A DNA stretch of 64,000 bases from positions 1-64,000 of the forward strand of contig JAWPHD010008259.1 in assembly GCA_037043455.1 (NCBI GenBank), in the 5' to 3' direction. A program made the position numbers and the translations under genes. The stretch's first letter is position 1; every line of letters starts with the position of its first letter. Positions 1 through 10,641 of this stretch are shown here, one piece after another. This DNA is from Cyrtodaria siliqua. Taxonomy: Eukaryota; Mollusca; Bivalvia; Adapedonta; Hiatellidae. The notes beneath the pieces were generated by a model. It made no database searches, had not been told where the DNA came from, and was given only the letters and a program-made list of their open reading frames with translations.

Positions 1-325
1 GATTTATAAAGGGCAAATCCTGTCCTCTTCAATTATTAGAAGTACTGGAAGATTGGTCTGATGCACTTGATAGTTGCTTGATGTAATATTCTATGACTTC
101 AGGAGAGCATTTGATACATTACTACATAACAAGCTGCTAACTAAATTAGAAGGTTATGACATTGTGGGGAAGGTTTTGGAATGGGTGAAAGACTTCCTAA
201 GGGACAGATCTCAAACGGTGGTTATAAATGGAAAACACTCAACATCTGAACAAGTATACGTCGGGATACCTCAGGGTAGTGTGTTAGGTCCTACCCTTTT
301 CCTTGTCTTTATTAATGATCTCCCC
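1..325 (+). pseudogene. LINE reverse transcriptase fragment (CR1/jockey-like), 5' side cut by window edge
   Basis: Conceptual translation gives the central RT block of a non-LTR retrotransposon: a YDFRRAFDT segment (usually YDF.KAFDT), then KVLEWVKDFLRDRSQ and IPQGSVLGPTLFLVFINDLP. The reading frame is broken by stops near base 85, and the conserved stretch starts again at 74. Homology ends abruptly after INDLP at about 325, where a long hairpin begins, so the FADD active-site region is missing. The same family occurs on the minus strand at 431-1130 and 3054-3395. The CR1/jockey group is inferred from motif style. This is dead LINE sequence, not a host gene. Confidence 0.85.
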
Positions 326-412
326 GCAGTAGACTCTCTCGACCGATAAACAACCAGAAGGGTTCTGGAGGCCCATCTCTTCGGTTGTTTATCGGGCGAG
401 AGTGTCTACTGC
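326..412. repeat. 30-bp inverted repeat (hairpin) at a LINE-LINE junction
   Basis: Arms 326-355 and 383-412 are complementary with about two mismatches (GCAGTAGAC...AAACAACC against GGTTGTTT...GTCTACTGC), with a 27-bp loop. It lies between a plus-strand LINE fragment and the 3' end of a minus-strand copy. The minus-strand LINE frame runs into it, so it may be that LINE's 3'-terminal stem-loop or the footprint of a fold-back rearrangement. Confidence 0.75.
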
Positions 413-430
413 GCAGGCTTGGGAAACAAC

Positions 431-1130
431 TAGCATCAAATTGTATTTGATTATTATGCCAATGTTTGTTTAGTCTGCTCTTAAAGGCATTTACACTCGG
501 TGCTTGGACAACACTTTCTGGTAGGGAATTCACGTCTTCCACTACCCTAATGCTAAAGGAATTTTTTCTGCGTTCTGTTTTGGCTTGTTTTTTGAAAGGT
601 TTTAGGGTATTCCCTCTCGTTCTGGTATATGTTGCTAAAGGGAATAAGTTTTGGATTGATGATATATCGAATCCTCTAAGGATCTTAAAGACCTGCAGCA
701 TGTCTGTGCGTAACCTCCGGTATTGAAGTGTAGGAATACCTAAGGATCTTAGCCGTTCATTATATTCTAGGTTGTTTAAAGACGATAACATTTTTGATGC
801 CCTACGCTGAACATTTATATAGCGATTTGGTGCTTTTTTAAGCACGGGGACCAAACTGTACTGGCATATTCTAAATGGGGTCTTACTAAAGCTTTGAATA
901 GTGTCAAAATATATTCTTGTCTAGATACGTAAAGGTTCTCATAATTATTCCTGGATTTCTATTCGCTAAGGCTAAATGATATGAGTGTTGAAGGTGAGAT
1001 TACTGTCAATTATCACCTCCAGATCCTTCTCCTCTGAAACATTTATAATCAAGTCCCTACGTTTCTCCCTGTCTTTCATAAAATAGTTATCAGTAGCCAT
1101 TGATTTGCCAATATGCATTCTTTTACATTT
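431..1130 (-). pseudogene. LINE 3' portion: C-terminal domain of RT polyprotein
   Basis: Read on the minus strand from 1130 to about 965, the frame continues the palm/thumb region (KCKRMHIGKS, then EEKDLEVIIDSNLTF). After stops, the C-terminal domain is open from 854 (RYINVQRRASKM, NERLRSLGIPTLQYRRLR, NSLPESVVQAPSVNAFK). This is the usual tail of CR1/jockey-type LINE ORF2. It is the distal half of the copy whose RT core lies at 3054-3395; a 1.9-kb element separates the two halves. Stops and frameshifts between 854 and 965 show that it is inactive. Confidence 0.85.
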
Positions 1131-3053
1131 TTAGCTCTACTGATCAGAGATCAGCAGAGCTTATGCCGTGGTGCGGCGTCCGTCGTCCGTCCGTCCGTCC
1201 GTCTGTCTGTCCGTCCGTCTGTCCGTTAACTTTTTTTTTGTAGCGACTACTCCTCTGAAACTACTGAATAGATTTTCATGAAACTTTACAGAAATGTTGC
1301 CCATTAAGTCTAGTTGATCCTAGCAAAAATTCATGTTGATGTGAAATCCAAGATGGCCGCCAAAGCTAAAAATAGATTTTTAAAATTCAAGTTTGTAGCG
1401 ACTACTTCTTGAAAACTATAAGTGATATTGATATGGGACTTTTTCTAAAATGATCAGCATGACATGATGTTGGTCCTTGTCGAAAATTGTTTTGATTTGA
1501 CGTTAAACATGGCTGCCAGCGGCCATCTTTGTTTACATAGAGTTATATAATGAAAACTTGTAGCGACTACTCCTCTGAAACTACTTGACGGATTTTCATA
1601 AAACTTCACAGGAATGTTGCTCTTGATGTATTATTGATCCTAGCAAAATTTCAGGTCGGCCGGAAATTCAAGATGGCCGCCACGGCTAAAAATAGATTTT
1701 TGAAAAATAAGTTTGTAGCGACTACTTCTTGAAAACTATAAGAGATAATGATATGGGACTTTTTCTAAAATGATCAGCATGACATGATGTTGGTCCTTGT
1801 CGAAAATCGTTTTGATTCGACGTTAAACATGGCTGCCAGCGGCCATCTTTGTTTACATAGAGTTATATAATGAAAACTTGTAGCGACTACTCCTCTGAAA
1901 CTACTTGACGGATTATCATGAAACTTCACAGGAATGTTGCTCTTGATGTCTAATTGATCCTAGCAAAATTTCAGGTCGGCCGGAAATTCAAGATGGCCGC
2001 CACGGCTAAAAATAGATTTTTAAAAAATAAGTTTGTAGCGACTACTTCTTGAAAACTATAAGAGATATTGATATGGGACTTTTTCTAAAATTATCAGCAT
2101 GACATGATGGTTATCCGAGTCGAACATTATTTTGATTCGACGTTAAACGTGGCTGCCAGTGGCCATCTTTGTTTACATAGATTTATATAATGATAACTTG
2201 TAGCGACTACTCCTCTGAAAATACTTGACGGATTTTCATGAAACTTCACAGAATATTGCTCTTGATGTCTAATTGATCCTTGCAAAATTTCAGGTCGGCT
2301 GGAAATTCAAGATGGCCGCCATGGCTAAAAATAGATTTTCAAAATACAAGTTTGTAGCGACTACTTCTTGAAAACTATAAGTGATATTGATATGGGACTT
2401 TTTCTAAAATGATCAGCATGACATGATGGTTATTGAAGTCGAACATTATTTTGATTCGACGTTAAACATGGCTGCCAGTGGCCATGTATGTTTACATAAG
2501 AGTTATATAATGATAACTTGTAGCGACTACTCCTCTGAAACTACTTGACGGATTTTCATGAAACTTCACACGAATGTTGCTCTTGATGTCTAATTGATCT
2601 TAGCAAAATTTCAGGTCGGCCGGAAATTCAAGATGGCCACCATGGCTAAAAATAGATTTTTAAAAAATAAGTTTGTAGCGACTACTTCTTGAAAACTATA
2701 AGAGATATTGATATGGGACTTTTTCTAAAATGATCAGCATGACATGATGGTTATCCGAGTCAAACATTATTTTGATTCAATGTTAAACATGGCTGTCAGT
2801 GGCCATCTTTGTTTACATAGAGTTTTATAATGAAAACTTGTAGCGACTACTCCTCTGAAACTACTTGACGGATTTTCATGAAACTTCACACGAATGTTGC
2901 TCTTGATGTCTAATTGATCCTAGCAAAATTTCAGGTCGGCCGGAAATTCAAGATGGCCACCAAGGCTAAAAATAGATTTTCAAAAAACCAGTTTGTAGCG
3001 ACTACTTCCTGAAATCAAAATCAATCAGTAGAGCTTCAAGGTCATTGACCTCT
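1131..3053 (-). mobile_element. Pearl-like / Helentron-associated non-autonomous element inserted in a LINE
   Basis: About 11-12 tandem monomers of ~160 bp, arranged as alternating A/B pairs of ~320 bp: TGTAGCGACTACTCCTC recurs near 1240, 1560, 1880, 2200, 2520 and 2840, and TGTAGCGACTACTTCTTG near 1395, 1714, 2034, 2354, 2674 and 2995. A (GTCC)n microsatellite lies at 1177-1226. At one end is a hairpin, AGCTCTACTGATC...GATCAGCAGAGCT, at 1133-1161. The 12-bp end AGCTCTACTGAT (1133-1144) reappears inverted at 3024-3035. The LINE reading frame resumes on both sides, so both edges are resolved to within a few bases. Tandem ~160-bp cores plus a (GGAC)n microsatellite match the described architecture of bivalve 'pearl' elements. 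No ORF is present, and orientation is taken from the terminal hairpin. Confidence 0.75.
1177..1226. repeat. (GTCC)n/(GTCT)n microsatellite inside pearl-like element
   Basis: Imperfect GTCC/GTCT tetranucleotide run, the counterpart of the (GGAC)n tracts at 7060-7100 and 37563-37575 and of the GTCC run at 57035-57055. All sit close to a terminal hairpin of similar elements. Confidence 0.9.
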
Positions 3054-3395
3054 TGTTTTGAATTAAATTCTAAATCCCAAGTTTTGGACCAGTCGCAAAA
3101 ATTGTCAGTAGTTCTCTGTAATTTATCTACGTCTTCTTGGGAATTTATAACTGAATATGTTTTGGTATCATCTGCAAATAGCTTGACTACTGTTTCCGCT
3201 ACCTCGGGGAGATCATTTATGAAGACAAGGAAAAGGGTAGGACCTAACACACTACCCTGAGGTACCTCACTGTATACTTGTTCAGATGTTGAGTGTTTTC
3301 CATTTATAACCACCGTTTGAGATCTGTCCCTTAGGAAGTCTTTCACCCATTCCAAAACCTTCCCCACAATGCCATAAACTTCTAATTTAACAATA
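3054..3395 (-). pseudogene. LINE RT core fragment with FADD motif
   Basis: Minus-strand translation reads KLEVYGIVGKVLEWVKDF, then VPQGSVLGPTLFLVFINDLP, then the catalytic FADD box (VKLFADDTKTYS) and QRTTDNFCDWSKTWDLEFN. It is the same family as 1-325. Homology is lost upstream of KLEVYG at about 3395, a truncation. Downstream, the frame resumes at 1130 beyond the inserted repeat element, so this and 431-1130 are one interrupted LINE copy. Confidence 0.87.
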
Positions 3396-5739
3396 TTGCG
3401 CGACTTTAGGAGCGTAATATGTATACGCTGAAGAACGAGTACATAGTTCATCCTCAGACCTAAATTAATAACATGTCTGTGTTGTGTGATATATCCCAAT
3501 ACAAATCTAATAACCTTTTTATTGCATACGTTTTTTTAATATAACAACGAATAATAAGAACAAAACAGTAGGTTTTAACATTTAATTTTCATCAATTTTT
3601 TTATTTGAATCAAACATATTGTCGTTAGATCGTGGGAATTTTGACATGAACAGAAAAGTGCACCAATCACGAACGAATATACATTACACACCCAATATGA
3701 CTTTACTGCACGTCAATATGAGCGAATATTGATGTTTCCTGTTACATTGCAAGTAAACGGATCTAACCGTTTTCTCCATGTAGACCTGATCCCATCAGAC
3801 TGTACAGTGTATGTTTAGATGTTTATATATTATCCTCAACTGCTAGTTGCTCTTGATTTGTTGTAGCTCTCTACTAAGTTGTTTAAAGCTTTTACATAAA
3901 ATACCACTGACTTGACAAACATTTGTTATGGTGAGGGTTTCGTATATACATATATCTAGTTGTGGCTGTGAACTCTACCAGTGAAAACTGGGTGTGCCTA
4001 TGAAGGCAGAATAGATTATCAAGAACAACAACAACAACAACAACAAGATGGCCGAATGTGATGAAAACAAAACTCTCTCGTGAAATTGTCGAAATTCACA
4101 GCTTCCACGACAACTTTTAGTTTAGTCGCTTCAGGTATCCGTTCGAGTTAATTATCCCATTATGTTTTAGTCGTTTTTAACGCATGCCACCATGTTAGAC
4201 CTATAGATTATATCTAGTAAGAGCCGTGCCATCTTCTTGTCATTGAACTCAAATTCGCTCAAGTTGGCATATTTGATTCTCTGTACGAGAGATTGAATGA
4301 CCGTTTATGTTTTATTGGTTATATGTATAATTCTACTTGTGACATGAGCAGGTTATGCTGCCCAGGCTATCGTACGTAACGAGAAATAACAATTAGTATA
4401 GAACTGTTGGTTGTTTTGGCCATTTTAGGAGTTCCATACCTTTAAGAATATAATATATATACATATATAAAACCATTTTTTGGGGGTCCAGAACTCAATT
4501 AATTAATATTTTAACCACTCAGATCCATCTTTTACTATCCTAGCTCTGTGCCGGGTGCCTGTGTCTAGATTATGCAGAAACGCCCCAGAGAGAGCTTCGC
4601 CTGTCGTTGACTTACACATGGCGAAGCCGATGAAGTCTTCACGGAGTGTTTTGGAACAGGAGTCCCAAAATCTAAAATAAATAGGTCAATAATTATATTA
4701 AGCAACTGAGTGGTTGTTTTCCTTAAAACGTCTTTCATTATAATTTAACTTAATATTTTAGTGTGCATACCATTCGGCCAAACTCTGTACTATAAACAGA
4801 TACACACACGGTATTATTATTATTGGCTTTGTTCAATATGTAGAGAAAATAAATTATTTTTATTTTTTGTGCAGTATTCATAAAAATAAAATCGACGTGG
4901 GTCAGCTTTTTTCCAAATTGTTGTTGCTTACGATTGTACAGTAACTGTATGCTAGATTAGCATTTGATATTTTGATTCAATAAAATCGAAATGATTAGAT
5001 ATACAGTACAATAGGCCTATTGAAATTGTGCTGAGGCTAAACAATTGTTTTGAACTTCTTCAAGTTCATGCTATATTGTAGATACCTGACTGGGAAGGGG
5101 TAATTTTGAACTTCGTGCCACTTTGAGTTTAACAATTTCAATCTGGTGTTATCGTCTGTAACCCGGTTCCGCCCGAAAACACGTCTGGAGATGGAGGTTC
5201 ATGACTTAAAGCTGAACTCGACGCCATTTCAAATATTCGCGCTTTGTAAACAAATCATTCGGATCGCAATATACCCCAACGATAAAGAGTATACATACAC
5301 TACTTTTAAACCGAGTATTGATTTTAAAATAAATACACGGTATACTACCCAAATTTATTAACGCGGCAACAAAATACCGCAAATATTTTTAGATTTTAGA
5401 CCTTTCCCCCTCATACCCCTTCAGTTTTTATTGCAGATTTCAACTTTTAAGCCTTTTCTTTTTTTTACCTTTTCAATTTCCATGTTACGCCATGGCGTAA
5501 TGGAGTATGCCACGCTACGCCGCTGGCTGTCGTTCCCGTGTCCTATGACGGCGTTCCCAACCTACGACCCCGTAGACCACGCTCTGACAATACGCTCTAC
5601 ATGCTCTATCTACGCTCCTAGCGTATACGGCCACAAAATCTATACCCAGTCTTACAATGTTATCACAACATGTATTTTATAATAGCACCATATCTAATAA
5701 CTGATTGCAAAGCAATCTTTATTCAGAATGAATAAACCC
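3396..5739. other. No recognisable gene; short microsatellite only
   Basis: AT-rich sequence with only short random ORFs (71 and 83 codons near 5146 and 5431) that show no recognisable motif. An (AAC)n run lies at 4024-4046. No splice-flanked coding segment or element end was recognised. Confidence 0.5.
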
Positions 5740-7146
5740 GAATTCTAAATCTTCTTCGAATAGTGTCCCTATACAAGTCTATGTAAAACATGTGACCCCT
5801 GGGTCGGGGCCAAATATGACCCCAGGGTCACCATTTGAACAAACTTGGTAAAGGACCATAAAAGTATAATCATTGCAAAATATTAAACCTCTGGCTCTTG
5901 TAGTTTTTCCTATATAAGTCTATGTAAAACTGTGACCCGCAGGGTGGGGCCAAATTTGACCCCAGGGTCACCATATGACCCCAGGTTCACCATTTGGAAA
6001 AACTTGGTAAAGGACCATAATCTTATAGTAAATGAAAATTTTTAAACCTCTGGCTCTTGCAGTTTCAGAGAAGATTTTTTTCCTATATGTCTATGTAAAA
6101 ATGTGATCCCCGGGGCGGGGCAAAATTTGACACCAGGGTCACCATTTGAACAAACTTGATAGAGGACCATAAGCTTATAGCAAATGCAAACTAGTAAACC
6201 TCTGGCTCTTTTAGTTCAGGAGAAGAACTTTTTTTCAGTTTTTCCCTATACAAGCTTATGTAAAATTGTGAAACCCCGGGGCGTGGCCAAACGTGACCCC
6301 AGTGTCATCATTTGAACATACTTGGTAAAGGACCATAATCTTATAGTAAATGCAAAATATTAAACCTCTGGCTCTTGTAGTTTCAGAGAAGAAGATTTGT
6401 TTCCCTATACAAATCTATGTAAATCTGTGACCCCCGGGGGCGGGGCCAAATTTGACGTCAGGGTCACTATTTGAACAAAGTTGATAGAGGAACATAAGCT
6501 TATAGCAAGTGTAAAATATTAAACAACTGGCTCTTGCAGTTTCAGAGAAGAAGATTTTTTTCCTATATAAGTCTATGTAAAACTGTGACGCCCGGGGCGG
6601 AACCAAATTAGACCCCAAGGTCACCATTTGAACAAACTTAGTAGAGGACAATAAGCTCATGCTACATGTCATACATGAAAACTCTGTGCCTTGTGGTTTC
6701 AGAGAAGATTTTTTCCTATATAAGTCTATGAAAAACATGCAAAATCTCAATATACAAACTTTGGATCCCCAGGGCATGGCAATTTCTGAACCCGGGGATT
6801 TCATTTGAACAAACTTGATAGTCTAGGCATTGGCGATCATTTTAAAAGAAAAACTGTTGAAATCTTTCCAGCGGTTCTTGAGAAGAAGATTTGTTAAGGT
6901 TTCAATTGTATATGGTAATGGCGGCCATCTTGGATGACGCGCTGACCTAATTTAAACAAATCTAAAAGTCATTTATCTAAGGATCATCCATGTGAAGTTT
7001 GGTTAACATTGGCCAAATGGTTTCTGCGGAGAAGTTGTTGAAGAAAAGTTAACGACGACGACGGACGACGGACGGACGGACGGACGACGGACGGACGAAG
7101 AGTGATCCCAATAGATAACATTGAGCCTTCGGCTCAGGTGATCTAA
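5740..7146 (+). mobile_element. Second pearl-like element (~160-bp tandem core, (GGAC)n, terminal hairpin)
   Basis: Six to seven diverged ~145-170-bp units, each with TGTGACCCC.GGG.CGGGGCCAAA, ATTTGAACAAACTTGGTA, GGACCATAA and CCTCTGGCTCTTG.AGTTTCAGAGAAG; unit starts lie near 5790, 5930, 6100, 6268, 6426 and 6582. They are followed by ATGGCGGCCATCTTGGATG, a (GGAC)n tract at 7063-7100 and a closing hairpin, TGAGCCTTCGGCTCAGG, ending GATCTAAA near 7146. The order is the same as in the 1131-3053 element, but the sequence family is unrelated. The 5' edge is uncertain. Confidence 0.65.
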
Positions 7147-9421
7147 AAAAAGACATTCACCAGTATATAACACACACAATTAAGATCATACGTAGTACAA
7201 CTTTGATAAATTGACATTAATAGAAACGATGCTCATTGCATACTTGAATTAAAACGTGTTTAAATATATCAATAAACCGTCATAAAACACCCAAAACTGA
7301 AGTATTATACATCTATTCAAACAAAACACAGTTATTGTCATTATAACTCACGTTATTCAGAATATAACATAATCACCAAATACACTATTATTGTTTATCA
7401 TAAATTCATCATACAAACTATTTTGTCCTAGCGACATTGTCGTGAACACATCGAAATATGACATTCCAAAACGGCCCCGATGTGAAAACGCACACAACCG
7501 AGTTTACAAACATAACAAGGTAGAACATTCAGACTTTACCAAAGTGTTGATTCATTATCCCTAATGTCCGTTCACTCTCTTAACACAAGCTTATCAAAAT
7601 GATGTACAATTGCATTGATGATTCTTCTTCCATGAACTGTAATATGCTTTTTCTTAATGCTAGGTACATATTTAGCTAAAATCTCTTCATTTTGTTTCCT
7701 TGCCTTTGATACAATATTTTCCTTTTTTCTGGTGTTAAACCTGCTAGAGGTGGAGGCCATTTTTAAGTCGTATGACGTCATACTCGTCTTAATCGTGTTC
7801 TACATGCAAACACTAACAACAAACATATTAAGATCTCGCCTATATACAAGGGCATACACTTATAAAATTTAAATGCATACTTTAATTATATTCTGCTTTC
7901 ATATTATGCATGCGTATATAATGTATAAATACTATTTGTATTACTCATATTAGTATTATATTGTAATGCATGTGTTATACACTTGTAGACACCTTTGAAA
8001 CCATACGTGGGTTGGATAGGCGAAACCGCTAGCTTTTGAAAAATCACGAACAACTCATTACTGCCTGTTTTCACGTACATATATTTAATCACATATATTT
8101 AATATGTTATATTTCAGTCAATGAAACTGAAGAATTGCTAAAAACCTTCAGCAATTTATGTTGAGTAACATGTACAGTCTATCTAGACGGTAACTATAAA
8201 TAATATACGCAGAGGTAATTATCACAAAATAATTGTTAATACATCACCAACATATACAATGTACCTTTAATACAAATACCGTCGACGTCAACGTTATTTT
8301 CATGACGCGACGTCTTTTTCGAAAGGGTATTATGGTTAGAAAAACAAGAATACAGAAAAAAAATATTCCGATGACCAGCAAATTTTATTTTATATTCCGA
8401 TAGGAAATTAAATTCCCTAAAACATATTAAAATTGTGCAGTTTTTTATGAAGCCGTTTAAAAGATTAAAGGCTTTAACTTTTATTTTCTTAAAATTTCAC
8501 TGTAAAAAATCGGTCTTATTGTAAATGAAATCATTTATATATCAGTTGAAAGGTCTCATCAAGACGAACAGTTTGATATAAAAAGTAATTTACATGTGAC
8601 TAGCCTCACACTCTAAAAATGTCAAAAACGTTGAAAAATGAGTACAACGGGACTTTTATGAAAAACGTCAAACATAGCCATATTTGAGACATTATTATTA
8701 AAAACATGTTTAATTAACGGAGCAATTTCCCTCCCTCGGGAAATATTTGCGGTATCTCAATAACACTGGTTATTAAGCTATATATTACATATTTTGTGAT
8801 GATTTAAACGAGAAAAAACCTGTATGTTTGTTGTTTTTCTTTTATTTCTTCTTTCGTTCTTAGTGCGCAGTGATACATAATATTGTGTGACGTGTGTGAC
8901 GTCATAAAGCGCGGACGCGAATGAAAACACATTTTAACGCGGCAGCCATTTTTTATTGAGTATCAGTTGAAAGTGTTTCATTTTGTGAACTTGGTTTTGA
9001 CAATGGACGCATGGAATGGATAATTATATTGGAATTATTGCAGTTATTGGATATATGTGTGTTGTTCAGCTGGTTAATTAATACTTGGTTACGAAATGAG
9101 GCCGAACATTTGCGCTAGAAATATCAGGACGAAAACATTGGCAATATTAAAATCGAAACTGATGAAAAGGGAAAGATAAACAAGATAAACTGTAACATGA
9201 AATGTATTTATTGAACAACGATAGTAAAATTATAGTGGGAACAATAATGTTAATCGCGATCTGCAAACTGATACTGTAGAGAAAGTTAATACTTCTTATC
9301 ATTATAGTTTGTCTCAATAAAGTAAAATAAACACTTTTTTTTAGAACAAAAGTTTGAGTGTCAGTGAGTCGGTGTGTGTGTGTATACACAACACGTGTCA
9401 TTTGTGTAATGGCTGACAAGT
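7147..9421. other. No recognisable gene; contains one arm of a long-range inverted 24-mer
   Basis: AT-rich, with no convincing ORF or element. Bases 8781-8804 are the exact reverse complement of 20841-20864 (24 bp), on the other side of the recombinase pseudogene and Gypsy insertion. A small palindrome, CCCTCCCTCGGGAAA, lies just upstream at 8728. The inverted pair may be remnants of an outer element's ends. Confidence 0.4.
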
Positions 9422-9568
9422 TTATCCTGAGTCCGAAGAACTTTCAATTCGATTTATGCGTCGAAACTTTTTCCTTGGGCATGGTGATATGGCATTCTGA
9501 TCTTCACTGGCTGAATGTGGCTGTGTATAAAAATTGAATGTCCCACCGTGTATTGTGGTACTTCCATG
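9422..9568 (-). pseudogene. C-terminal end of Crypton-type tyrosine recombinase (displaced by Gypsy insertion)
   Basis: The minus-strand frame immediately beyond the retrotransposon reads STTIHGGTFNFYTQP, then PRKKFRRINRIESSSDSG and a stop at 9422-9424. With one copy of the CATG target duplication removed, this frame is continuous with the recombinase frame at 19451. The 'GGTFNF...KR.RRI..IESDSD' style tail is typical of the Crypton-like/DUF3504 recombinase proteins that are abundant in invertebrate genomes. It is the last ~48 codons of the gene annotated at 19451-20510. Confidence 0.75.
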
Positions 9569-9775
9569 TGTTGTATTTCGACCACTGGTGGATCGACACC
9601 TGCGATCCAGTCTAATCCATTGCGCCTGCGCCGAAGCGGGTGACGTCACCATTCACCCGCTAGAAGCCAGTTCGAGCTCACACACCAACCTGTAAAGACA
9701 TCTGTAAATCCTACTTGCCAAAGTACTCCGTTCCGGAACCAATACTTGGTAATTATGTACAGATACTTTACAACA
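9569..9775 (+). repeat. 5' LTR, 207 bp
   Basis: Direct repeat of 19244-19450. It starts TGTTGTATTTCGACC and ends GATACTTTACAACA. The only differences seen against the 3' LTR are at GTCACCATT/GTCGACATT and GTAATTATG/GTAAGTATG. It is short for a Gypsy LTR, and no clear TATA box is seen. Confidence 0.95.
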
Positions 9776-10641
9776 ATGGCGCTGCGAGCAATTGAACTCC
9801 CAGCGGAGGAAGGTATTTATGCTTTTTGCCGCTGTGAAAGCGACTTGTTGCACCCCACACACTTCTGAGTGGGTGGGGTAATTTGCGTGTTTGGCGCCAC
9901 ATTTGGGCGCGAAATATCACGCCACGTCGGCAGTTTACAGCGCTTACAATATTATTTTTTAGTGTGGATTCTTTCCACACTCATTTTGTTATTAATAGGA
10001 ATTGAAAAAACTAAATTGGAATAGTTTTTATTTTTGAATTTTCCCGTTCACCGCCGGCTGGCCTGGCCACATGACCAGGTAACTGGCGGAATGAACCAGA
10101 AAGTACCAAAATGATAAATCTAATAGTTATTTAATTATCTATATATATTTTTTTTATTTTTTTTCCCATCAACTTTACAATTCTATCTATCATTCCAAGG
10201 TGGCATGTGAAATTCACAACCTTTCACACTTTATAGTGTGTAATGTGAAATCACAATTCCAGTCTAGGGAGAGTTACATTTTTTTAAAATAATTCATTCT
10301 ATTTCACATATATTGAATTTTGATTTTGAATAAAATATCAGTTATCTGTGTTGAATGTTTATTTACTAATCTATTTATTTATGCAATTGTTCAAATATCC
10401 AGCAAGTCCATATTGTACAGAGTTTCACAACACTATAGTGTGAAGCTGTACAATATATTATTTGTATTAATTTCTTTGTGGTATCAATTATTCACAACTA
10501 CGGTGTGAATTTGTTACAATACATTTATTATTTGTAGTCATTTGTCGATTGTATTAATTATTCACAACTACGGTGTGAAATTGATACAATACGCAATATT
10601 GAATAATCACAAATTCGTACTGTGTACTCAATATAAGAAAA
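9776..10641 (+). other. Gypsy 5' leader with TTCACA...TGTGAA palindromes
   Basis: An ~870-bp untranslated leader with no long ORF. It contains at least four inverted hexamer pairs: 10213-10249 (with a nested CACAC...GTGTG hairpin), 10424-10444, 10491-10509 and 10561-10579. The last two are near-identical (TTCACAACTACGGTGTGAA). The same motif recurs in the gag-protease spacer and the 3' region, so it is a property of this element. Confidence 0.7.
9777..9794 (+). promoter_or_regulatory. Putative tRNA primer-binding site
   Basis: One base after the 5' LTR the sequence reads TGGCGCTGCGAGCAATTG. TGG at this position is the expected complement of a tRNA 3' CCA. The matching host tRNA could not be identified by eye. 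Confidence 0.6.

Noticed and set aside
9653..9980. Minus-strand ORFs across the 5' LTR and leader
   Set aside because: Antisense to the retroelement, no motif, and partly repeated in the 3' LTR.
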